Part shown: positions 1 through 6,234 of the stretch, piece after piece
Layout: each line of letters opens with the position of its first letter
Numbering within the stretch: position 1 is the stretch's first letter
Assembly: GCA_021812905.1 (NCBI GenBank)
Contig: JAKAMM010000110.1
Coordinates: 1 to 6,234, forward strand
Reading direction: 5' to 3'
Source of the DNA: Chloroflexota bacterium
GTDB taxonomy: Bacteria; Chloroflexota; Anaerolineae; Anaerolineales; Villigracilaceae
Length of the DNA: 6,234 nucleotides
The notes under the pieces: generated by a model
Told to the model about the DNA's origin: nothing
Seen by the model: the letters and a program-made list of their open reading frames with translations, nothing else
Database searches by the model: none
Translations under genes and position numbers: made by a program

Positions 1-344
1 GTCAACGCAAGGGGCTGGGAATATCGTCGCCAGTGCCGTTATATGTGCTTGGAAAAAATGCAGCCGCGAACACAGTCATCGTTGGGACACAGGCAGAGCT
101 TGGCTCAAGTGAACTGATTGCGCGTGATGTCAACTGGCTTTCAGGCGTCGCTCCGACTGACGCGTTTCGCGCCCTGGTTAAGATTCGCTACAGTGCAAAA
201 GAAGTCGAGACATGGGTCAGGCCGCTCGAAGGCGGCGCCCGCGTTGAGGTCCGGTTTGATGCGCTGGTGCGCGATATCACAGCAGGGCAGGCGGCTGTCT
301 TCTATGAAGGCGAGGCCGTGTTGGGCGGCGGGATCATTGTCTAG
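1..344 (+). CDS. mnmA: tRNA-specific 2-thiouridylase MnmA, C-terminal part (5' end outside window)
   Basis: MnmA thiolates the wobble uridine (position 34, s2U) of Glu, Gln and Lys tRNAs in the cytoplasm, using ATP and a persulfide relay. The reading frame is open from base 3 to the TAG at 342-344, giving 113 visible residues. It begins with QRKGLGI, the end of the conserved GQRKGLGI motif that precedes the central and C-terminal barrel domains. It continues with PLYVLGK, NTVIVG, ARDVNWL, a KIRYSAKEV strand and the closing GQAAVFYEGEAVLGGG signature of the family's C-terminus. The ATP-binding PP-loop (SGGVDS) and the two catalytic cysteines lie upstream of the window, so activity cannot be judged. 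A GTG at 33 is an internal valine, not a start, because the homologous reading continues upstream of it. The natural stop and family-typical ending argue against truncation at the 3' side. Family assignment is firm; partial status is only due to the window edge. Confidence 0.93.
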   Translation, partial: QRKGLGISSPVPLYVLGKNAAANTVIVGTQAELGSSELIARDVNWLSGVAPTDAFRALVKIRYSAKEVETWVRPLEGGARVEVRFDALVRDITAGQAAVFYEGEAVLGGGIIV

Positions 345-442
345 CTGCGCGCAGCGGAATATCGGATTTTAGGCCAAATCATGTCGTTGCTGAATATTGG
401 AAATGATAAGATTGTTTGACTTTGCTTGAAAGGACACACCCC
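345..442. other. Intergenic region between mnmA and the S9 peptidase gene
   Basis: This 98-nt spacer starts with a short perfect palindrome, GCTGCGCGCAGC at 344-355, that overlaps the last base of the mnmA stop codon. Its arm is too short and lacks a T-run, so it is at best a weak terminator. At 404-412 there is TGATAAGAT, which could be read as an extended -10 element (TG, one base, then TAAGAT), but no good -35 hexamer lies 16-18 bp upstream. A separate promoter for the peptidase gene is therefore possible but not demonstrated. No small ORF or RNA gene is apparent. Confidence 0.4.
428..434 (+). promoter_or_regulatory. Ribosome binding site deciding the S9 peptidase start
   Basis: The purine-rich GAAAGGA ends 8 nt before the ATG at 443. 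It favours that ATG over the in-frame TTG at 416, which lies upstream of this site and has no Shine-Dalgarno sequence of its own. Confidence 0.7.
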
Positions 443-2353
443 ATGAATTACCGTGTTGAATCGCTGATGTCGGCTCGTTTGTTTGTCGTCCCTCAGTTCG
501 CTGAGGAACGAATTTACTTTCTGAGCAATATTTCCGGCCGTTTGAGTTTGTATGCGATGTTCTATGGCGGCAGTGTGCCAGAGCCGCTTCTGCCGCCGAA
601 TATTGCGTTGCAGAATCCGCATTTGATCGGCGGACTTTCTTTTTATGCTTTTCCAGAGCTCGGAAAAATCCTCGTGATGATCGATCATGACGGCGACGAA
701 AATTATCAGCCGATGCTGATCCCACTCGATGGTGGATTCCCCGAACCGGCCTTCGATAATTTCTTTGCAGATCATCGCGTCTATCTGGGCGAGTGTGACC
801 GTGAGAAAAATGTCGTTTATCTTGTGGCGGAACGCCGCGATAAACCGGTGCAGGAAACGTATCGCGGAAATTTGGAGACTGGGAAATTAATGAAAATTGC
901 CGAGAGCGAATGGGGATATTTCCCAAGCGCGGCCAGCGCCGATCATCGCAAGCTATTGCTGGGAAGCAACTACACAACAGGAGACAATGTTCTCTATTTG
1001 TGGACAAATGACAAATTCAAAGTTTTGTACGGCGTTCCGCTTGATGACCGCGCGGAGGGACAGTCTGTCCCATTGAATGGTCTTGGCGCGGCGGTATTTT
1101 CGCCAAGCGAGAAAGGCGCGATCGTCTCGAGCGCGGTTTTTGATGATACTTACAGCCTCGGCTATATTGACTTTGCCAAACCGGGCAAGCTGGAAAAGGT
1201 CAAGCTGAAAGGCGTGGTGCATGCCGGTGTTGGTGAAATGGTCGGACTTGGTCATCTAAAAGACGATCGCTATCTGGCGCTGTTCAATATTGACGGATGT
1301 TCCTGGGCTTATGAAGGCATCTTCGACGAAGAAAAACTCCGCATGAATTTGAAGCATGTGCTGGTCGGTCAGGAGCCGTTCGAGGACGGCATGTTGGAGC
1401 ATATCGATTACGACAAGCTCGAAGATGTGTTCACGATTTCCTTTTCCACTGCCACATCGCCGACGCAAATCTATACCATTGAGGGCAGGAAACGCAACGA
1501 TCTTTCTTTGCACACCAACGAAAAAATCCTCGGTATCCCCGATGCCCATCTTTCAAAGGGCGAAGACGTTTCATATATTTCGCATGATGGACTGCGCGTT
1601 TCAGCGCGGCTGTATTTGCCCGCCAAGCCGCTTGGATTTAAAGGGCCGCGCCCGCTGGTCTACTACATTCATGGTGGCCCGCAGGGGCAGGAGCGCCCGG
1701 ACTTTTCCTGGTTCTCCATGCCGCTGATCCAATTCCTGACCTTGCGCGGTTTTGCGATCTTTGTCCCGAACGTGCGCGGCTCGACCGGATACGGCCTCTC
1801 GTATACCAAGCACGTCGACCGCGACTGGGGCGGACAGGATCGACTCGATCATGTTCACGCCATGACCAAAGTTTTGCCAAAAGATAAACGCATCGATGTT
1901 TCGCGCGCGGCAGTCGTTGGACGTTCCTACGGCGGTTACATGACCCTCATGCAAGCGGGTCTTCATCCCGACCTGTGGAAAGCCTCGTGCGATATGTTTG
2001 GTCCGTATGATCTGCTGACTTTCTCCGAGCGCATTCCCGAAGCGTGGAAACCATATTTCAGGATCTCTATTGGCGATCCTTCCAAGCCAGAAGAAAGAGC
2101 ATTCCTCATCGAACGCTCGCCTAAGACGCATCTCTCGAACATGGCCGCCCCGATGTTGGTCATTCAGGGGCGCAACGATCCGCGCGTGGTCGCGGCGGAA
2201 TCAGAAGATCTCGTCAGGCAATTGAAGGCGCAAGGCAAGCAATTGGAATTGCTGGTCTTTGAAGATGAGGGTCATGATGTTCTCAAGTACGAGAACCGTG
2301 TGACTTGTTACAACGCCATCACTGATTTCTTTGCCAAACATTTGAATCCATAA
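443..2353 (+). CDS. S9-family serine peptidase (acylaminoacyl-peptidase / prolyl oligopeptidase type)
   Basis: This protein is predicted to hydrolyse short peptides or N-acylated peptides in the cytoplasm. It has 636 residues, counted from the ATG at 443, chosen for its ribosome binding site. Roughly residues 1-370 are beta-rich with repeated strand patterns, as expected for the N-terminal propeller that screens substrates by size in this family. Roughly residues 375-636 form the alpha/beta hydrolase catalytic domain. There I see HGGP at 410-413 (oxyanion region), the nucleophile motif GRSYGGYM with Ser495, NDPRV with the acid Asp579, and DEGH with His611, so the triad is complete and correctly spaced. 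Length is in the usual 600-700 range. There is no signal peptide or membrane segment at the N-terminus, which argues for an intracellular enzyme. A small membrane gene follows after 8 nt. Family membership is very secure; the exact substrate (acyl-aminoacyl, dipeptidyl or oligopeptidyl release) cannot be told from sequence, so I give no symbol. Confidence 0.93.
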   Translation: MNYRVESLMSARLFVVPQFAEERIYFLSNISGRLSLYAMFYGGSVPEPLLPPNIALQNPHLIGGLSFYAFPELGKILVMIDHDGDENYQPMLIPLDGGFPEPAFDNFFADHRVYLGECDREKNVVYLVAERRDKPVQETYRGNLETGKLMKIAESEWGYFPSAASADHRKLLLGSNYTTGDNVLYLWTNDKFKVLYGVPLDDRAEGQSVPLNGLGAAVFSPSEKGAIVSSAVFDDTYSLGYIDFAKPGKLEKVKLKGVVHAGVGEMVGLGHLKDDRYLALFNIDGCSWAYEGIFDEEKLRMNLKHVLVGQEPFEDGMLEHIDYDKLEDVFTISFSTATSPTQIYTIEGRKRNDLSLHTNEKILGIPDAHLSKGEDVSYISHDGLRVSARLYLPAKPLGFKGPRPLVYYIHGGPQGQERPDFSWFSMPLIQFLTLRGFAIFVPNVRGSTGYGLSYTKHVDRDWGGQDRLDHVHAMTKVLPKDKRIDVSRAAVVGRSYGGYMTLMQAGLHPDLWKASCDMFGPYDLLTFSERIPEAWKPYFRISIGDPSKPEERAFLIERSPKTHLSNMAAPMLVIQGRNDPRVVAAESEDLVRQLKAQGKQLELLVFEDEGHDVLKYENRVTCYNAITDFFAKHLNP

Positions 2354-2361
2354 ATCGAACA

Positions 2362-2646
2362 ATGACTTTACCATCCCTTCTATTTGGCTTGTTGATCGCT
2401 TTACTGATTGGCGCATTGTTCCACCTTTTACGCGGCGGCGGACTCGGCAAATTGATCCTGTATTTGATCTTGAGCCTTGCCGGGTTTGTCACGGGTCATC
2501 TCCTGGGAGAATGGCGGGGCTGGATATTATTTCCAATTGGACCGCTTGACGCAGGCCTGGCTATTGTGGGGAGCCTGGTTTTTCTGGGATTGGGCGATTG
2601 GCTGAGTCATTTTGAAATTAAACCGGGCGATAATTCTCAGGTATAA
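2362..2646 (+). CDS. Small hydrophobic membrane protein of unknown function (94 aa)
   Basis: I do not recognise a named family with confidence. The 94-residue product is mostly hydrophobic with three likely membrane segments, about residues 4-23, 30-48 and 55-79. A glycine-rich turn, RGGGLGK, lies between the first two. Helix 2 and its exit carry small residues and a Gly/His/Trp cluster (FVTGHLLGEWRGW), and a short polar tail follows (HFEIKPGDNSQV). The Gly-rich helices loosely recall small transglycosylase-associated (GlsB/YeaQ) proteins, but the match is only in style. The ATG lies 8 nt after the peptidase stop with no clear Shine-Dalgarno sequence, so translation may be coupled to the upstream gene. 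Evidence that it is real is the position between two same-strand genes, the coherent membrane topology over its full length and the absence of a better ORF there. The likely cellular place is the inner membrane; the role is unknown. Confidence 0.75.
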   Translation: MTLPSLLFGLLIALLIGALFHLLRGGGLGKLILYLILSLAGFVTGHLLGEWRGWILFPIGPLDAGLAIVGSLVFLGLGDWLSHFEIKPGDNSQV

Positions 2647-2647
2647 T
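2642..2647 (+). promoter_or_regulatory. Candidate -10 box upstream of dedA
   Basis: A perfect TATAAT overlaps the stop codon (2644-2646) of the small membrane gene, 35 nt before the dedA start. The -35 is poor: at 17-18 bp spacing the bases read TAAACC or TTAAAC, and a better TTGAAA at 2612-2617 is too far away (24 bp). The box also sits in a small inverted repeat, GGGCGAT (2625-2631) with ATCGCCC (2646-2652). A secondary promoter for dedA is plausible but unproven. Confidence 0.3.
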
Positions 2648-2671
2648 CGCCCAGCTTTCACATCCTACCTT

Positions 2672-2678
2672 GAGAGGA
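2672..2678 (+). promoter_or_regulatory. Ribosome binding site of dedA
   Basis: GAGAGGA, a good Shine-Dalgarno match, ends 4 nt before the ATG at 2683 and fixes that codon as the start. It is the strongest plus-strand ribosome binding site in the window, suggesting dedA is translated independently of the preceding gene. Confidence 0.7.
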
Positions 2679-2682
2679 AAGA

Positions 2683-3315
2683 ATGGCTTTTCTGAAAGAC
2701 ATGCTTGACATCTTTTTACATTTGGATAAATACCTCTCCGGTATTATTACCCAATATGGCACATGGACATATGCCATGCTCTTCTTTGTGATATTCATGG
2801 AGACTGGCTTCGTGATCACACCATTTTTGCCCGGCGACTCGCTTCTGTTTGCCGCTGGTACTTTTGCCGCGCTCGGTTCACTGAATGTCTGGCTGTTGCT
2901 GACCTTGTTGATGATCGCCGCAGTCGGTGGCGACACCGTCAACTATTGGATCGGTCATTTTCTCGGCGACCGCGCCTACAACGTCAAATGGATCAAGCGC
3001 GAATATCTTGACCGTACACATGCCTTCTTTGAAAAGCACGGCGGCAAGACGATTTTCCTGGCGCGCTTCGTCCCCATCGTCCGCACCTTTGCGCCGTTCG
3101 TGGCAGGCATGGGACGCATGTCGTATGGCTATTTCTTTTCCTACAATGTGTTTGGCGGCATTACGTGGGTTGCGCTCTTTACGCTGGCCGGATATTTCTT
3201 TGGCAACATTCCATTTGTTAAAAGCAATTTTGAATTTGTCATCATCGCCATTATTTTGATTTCAATTCTCCCCATGATTTGGGAAGCGATCAAGGCGCGG
3301 CGCGAAAAGAAATAA
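2683..3315 (+). CDS. DedA-family inner-membrane protein
   Basis: DedA proteins are polytopic inner-membrane proteins related to the VTT/SNARE-associated family. Members have been linked to membrane homeostasis, proton-dependent transport and flipping of lipid carriers such as undecaprenyl phosphate or phosphatidylethanolamine. This copy has 210 residues, the normal size. The signature features are present in order: a first membrane segment ending in FMETGF, the FLPGDSLLF loop, a helix with GGDTVNYWIG, an amphipathic FFEKHGGK stretch, FLARFVPIVRTFAPFVAGMGRM, and the SYNVFGGITW segment leading to the last helices. A basic tail (KARREKK) ends the protein. Glu40, Asp52, Arg128 and Arg134 line up with E39, D51, R130 and R136 reported as essential in E. 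coli YqjA, so it should be functional. It is the last gene of the plus-strand group and faces asnS convergently. Family is near certain; the transported substrate is not known. Confidence 0.95.
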   Translation: MAFLKDMLDIFLHLDKYLSGIITQYGTWTYAMLFFVIFMETGFVITPFLPGDSLLFAAGTFAALGSLNVWLLLTLLMIAAVGGDTVNYWIGHFLGDRAYNVKWIKREYLDRTHAFFEKHGGKTIFLARFVPIVRTFAPFVAGMGRMSYGYFFSYNVFGGITWVALFTLAGYFFGNIPFVKSNFEFVIIAIILISILPMIWEAIKARREKK

Positions 3316-3321
3316 TATGAT

Positions 3322-3341
3322 GGGACGCCGCGCGGCGTCCC
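3322..3341 (+). terminator. Perfect 20-bp palindrome after dedA, probable terminator
   Basis: GGGACGCCGC is followed at once by its exact reverse complement. As RNA this can form an 8-bp GC stem with a GCGC loop. It begins 6 nt after the dedA stop and is followed by GGTTCTTTA, a modest T-rich tract. Position at the end of a convergent gene supports a terminator role; the weak T-run lowers confidence. Confidence 0.6.
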
Positions 3342-3373
3342 GGTTCTTTATGAAGCGTTGGGCGATAAATAAA

Positions 3374-3402
3374 GTAAGGGCGGAGCGTCGCTCCGCCCTT
3401 AC
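3374..3402 (-). terminator. Perfect 29-bp hairpin after asnS, probable terminator
   Basis: The arm GTAAGGGCGGAGCG (3374-3387) and its exact complement (3389-3402) flank a single T, giving about 12-13 bp of stem with a 3-5 nt loop. On the minus strand the hairpin begins 5 nt after the asnS stop codon and is followed by TTTATTTATC, so it fits an intrinsic terminator for the aspS-asnS transcript. Being symmetrical it could also back up termination of dedA, though the plus-strand side lacks a T-run. The exact symmetry with a GTA...TAC border also resembles a dispersed intergenic palindrome. Confidence 0.72.
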
Positions 3403-3407
3403 AAATT

Positions 3408-4751
3408 CTACGGGTATACCCTCTTGATCGTCCTCGGGAACGCAATTGCCTCACGGACGTGTTCGATGCCGCAAATCCATGATGTGACGCGCTCGACGCC
3501 CATTCCGAATCCGCTGTGGGGGACAGAGCCATACTTGCGGAGTTCCAGATACCATTTGAACGCTTCCTCCGGTAAACCTTGATCGTGAATCCGTTTGAGC
3601 AGAAGATCATGATCTGAGATGCGCTCGGAGCCGCCGCAGATTTCACCGTAGCCTTCCGGCGCAAGCAAATCCACCGACTTGCACGCTTCAGGTCGCCCCG
3701 GCCACGGTTCCATGTAAAAGGCCTTGACCGCGGTCGGGTAGCCGTAAACGAAAACCGGCGTATCGAACTGGCTGGTGATAGCCGTCTCGTGCGGTGCGCC
3801 GAAGTCAATGCCCCAGTCGAATTTAAGCAGCTCCTTCTTTTCGGGATCGGTCTCTTTTTCGCGCAGTTCCGCGATCATCTTGGCGGCATCATCGTAGGAA
3901 ATACGCGGGAAGGGCGCTTTGATGTTTTCGAGTTTTGAAACGTCACGCCCCAGCGATTTCAATTCAGGCATGCGCTCGCGCAGCACGCGCTGGACGATGA
4001 AAGTGATCATCTGCTCTTCGACCTCCATCAGCCCATCCAGGTCGCAGAAGGCGATTTCGGGTTCGAGCATCCAGAACTCGGTCAGGTGGCGACGCGTCTT
4101 CGATTTCTCGGCGCGAAAGGTCGGGCCGAAGCAATAGACTTTTCCAAATGAAAAAATATTTGCCTCGTTATAAAGTTGACCGGTCTGCGCGAGATAGGCT
4201 TTGCCTTCGTCGAAATATTCGGTTTCAAAAAGAGTTGTCGTGCCCTCCGCCGCGGCAGGCGTCAGGATGGGTGTGTCCATGGCCAGGAAGCCATTCATAT
4301 CCAACCATTCGCGCGTGGCGGCCATGACCGTTGCGCGGACTCGCAAAATCGCCCACTGACTCTGCATGCGAATCCACAAATGACGATTGTCAAGCGCGAA
4401 GTCCACGCCGTGATCCTTGAGCGCCATCGGATAATCTGCATCAGCGGCTTGTACGATCTTGATATCTTTGATGCCAACTTCATATCCGCCGGGGATCCCG
4501 GGCGCGCGCTTATCTTCGCGCACCGCACCCGTGATGATGACCGATGACTCTTGTGGCAATCGCATGATCTGGTCAAAGAGTTCTGGGGCAAGGTCGCCTT
4601 TGAACGCCACGCATTGCGCGAAGCCGGTCCCGTCGCGGACAAGCAAAAAGCATAACTTGCCTTTGTCTGTGCGGTTGTAAACCCAGCCTTGAATAACAAC
4701 ATCCTGTCCTGCATATTTTGAGAGATCTGATACTCTGACGATTTCCATCAT
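3408..4751 (-). CDS. asnS: Asparagine--tRNA ligase (AsnRS)
   Basis: AsnRS charges tRNA-Asn with asparagine using ATP in the cytoplasm, directly supplying Asn-tRNA. The 447-residue product has the class IIb layout. An N-terminal OB-fold anticodon-binding domain spans about residues 18-102 ([19 protein letters not shown]). The catalytic core follows: motif 1 near 148-163 ([12 protein letters not shown]), motif 2 at 212-232 ([21 protein letters not shown] without its last residue), and motif 3 at 414-421 (GFGMGVER) ending in [25 protein letters not shown] separates AsnRS from AspRS, whose motif 2 differs. The compact core and [14 protein letters not shown] resemble Thermus and archaeal enzymes more than E. 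coli AsnRS. Start: TAGGAG ends 3 nt before a first ATG (4751) and 6 nt before a second ATG (4748), so one residue of ambiguity remains. It lies 46 nt downstream of aspS and is probably cotranscribed. Assignment is very secure. Confidence 0.96.
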   Translation of the reverse strand: MMEIVRVSDLSKYAGQDVVIQGWVYNRTDKGKLCFLLVRDGTGFAQCVAFKGDLAPELFDQIMRLPQESSVIITGAVREDKRAPGIPGGYEVGIKDIKIVQAADADYPMALKDHGVDFALDNRHLWIRMQSQWAILRVRATVMAATREWLDMNGFLAMDTPILTPAAAEGTTTLFETEYFDEGKAYLAQTGQLYNEANIFSFGKVYCFGPTFRAEKSKTRRHLTEFWMLEPEIAFCDLDGLMEVEEQMITFIVQRVLRERMPELKSLGRDVSKLENIKAPFPRISYDDAAKMIAELREKETDPEKKELLKFDWGIDFGAPHETAITSQFDTPVFVYGYPTAVKAFYMEPWPGRPEACKSVDLLAPEGYGEICGGSERISDHDLLLKRIHDQGLPEEAFKWYLELRKYGSVPHSGFGMGVERVTSWICGIEHVREAIAFPRTIKRVYP

Positions 4752-4754
4752 TTT

Positions 4755-4760
4755 CTCCTA
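4755..4760 (-). promoter_or_regulatory. Ribosome binding site of asnS
   Basis: TAGGAG on the minus strand precedes tandem ATG codons at 4751 and 4748. The spacing is 3 nt to the first and 6 nt to the second, so the second ATG may be the preferred start. Confidence 0.7.
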
Positions 4761-4761
4761 A

Positions 4762-4797
4762 GCCGTTAGCCGCTAGCTGTTAGCTACTTGCCAAACG

Positions 4798-4810
<13 letters not shown>
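4762..4810. repeat. Degenerate 7-bp-period tandem repeat in the aspS-asnS spacer
   Basis: Seven consecutive heptamers each begin with GC: GCCGTTA, GCCGCTA, GCTGTTA, GCTACTT, GCCAAAC, GCTAATC and GCTGATC. The first three are close copies of GCYGYTA and the rest are progressively diverged. The array fills almost the whole gap between the two synthetase genes, and the last two units include the aspS stop codon and final codons. Short heptamer arrays are a known kind of intergenic repeat in some bacteria. No function can be inferred from the sequence. Confidence 0.5.

Positions 4811-6234
<1,424 letters not shown>

Noticed and set aside
33..35. GTG at 33 as the start of a separate small gene
   Set aside because: The frame is open to the window edge, and the residues before it (QRKGLGI) belong to the conserved MnmA motif, so it is an internal codon of a truncated gene.
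344..355. GCTGCGCGCAGC palindrome as the mnmA terminator
   Set aside because: It gives only a 4-bp stem with a 4-nt loop, or an unformable 6-bp stem without a loop, and no T-run follows. It is too weak to call as a terminator.
416..442. TTG at 416 as an upstream start for the S9 peptidase
   Set aside because: The only good ribosome binding site (428-434) lies downstream of this codon and is correctly spaced for the ATG at 443. The nine extra residues show no family-like sequence.
369..1007. A 212-residue minus-strand open frame opposite the start of the S9 peptidase gene
   Set aside because: It lies antisense to a gene with clear homology, has low-complexity Arg/Ser/His-rich composition and no recognisable domain, and has no sensible ribosome binding site context. 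It is a shadow of the real gene.
1601..2131. A 176-residue minus-strand open frame opposite the catalytic domain of the S9 peptidase
   Set aside because: It is fully antisense to the conserved hydrolase domain, whose codon constraints explain the open frame. Its translation matches no family I know.
3290..3808. A 172-residue minus-strand open frame overlapping the 3' end of asnS and the convergent junction
   Set aside because: It overlaps the conserved asnS motif 3 region in another frame, runs through both terminator-like hairpins and into dedA, and is Arg/Ser-rich without domain features.
4176..4547. A 123-residue plus-strand open frame inside asnS
   Set aside because: It is antisense to the AsnRS catalytic core and OB-fold coding sequence and lacks any recognisable domain or ribosome binding site.

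Overview
The window looks like a stretch of ordinary bacterial chromosome with moderate GC (roughly half by eye). It is densely packed with housekeeping and general-maintenance genes, and I see no phage, transposon, CRISPR, plasmid or defence genes. The protein flavour suggests a Chloroflexota/Anaerolineae-type bacterium: a compact asparaginyl-tRNA synthetase of the Thermus/archaeal kind beside a bacterial AspRS, a cytosolic S9 peptidase with an HGGPQGQ-type oxyanion region, short heptamer repeats and GC-rich palindromes between genes. That lineage guess is inference from memory and was not tested by any search.

Left half, plus strand (1-3315). The window opens inside the 3' end of mnmA (tRNA 2-thiouridylase, C-terminal barrel). 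After a 98-nt gap comes a complete S9-family serine peptidase with an N-terminal propeller region and a C-terminal alpha/beta hydrolase; its catalytic triad is intact. Eight nucleotides later is a small three-helix membrane protein of unknown function, and 36 nt after that a complete DedA-family membrane protein carrying the residues essential in E. coli YqjA. The S9 gene, the small membrane gene and dedA are close enough to be one transcript. A good TATAAT box at the small gene's stop codon may give dedA its own promoter.

Middle (3316-3407). This is a convergent junction holding two perfect palindromes, best read as back-to-back terminators. The second, 29 bp with a 14-bp arm, is followed by a T-rich tract on the minus strand and closely follows the asnS stop.

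Right half, minus strand (3408-6234). asnS (asparaginyl-tRNA synthetase, complete) lies downstream of aspS (aspartyl-tRNA synthetase, missing its N-terminal anticodon domain because the window ends). They are 46 nt apart and probably cotranscribed, aspS first. The spacer is largely a degenerate 7-bp-period repeat.

Functionally, mnmA, asnS and aspS all serve tRNA modification or charging, while the S9 peptidase, the small membrane protein and DedA concern peptide turnover and membrane maintenance. I found no convincing new biological system. The most notable non-coding structures are the heptamer repeat at 4762-4810 and the paired palindromes at 3322-3402.
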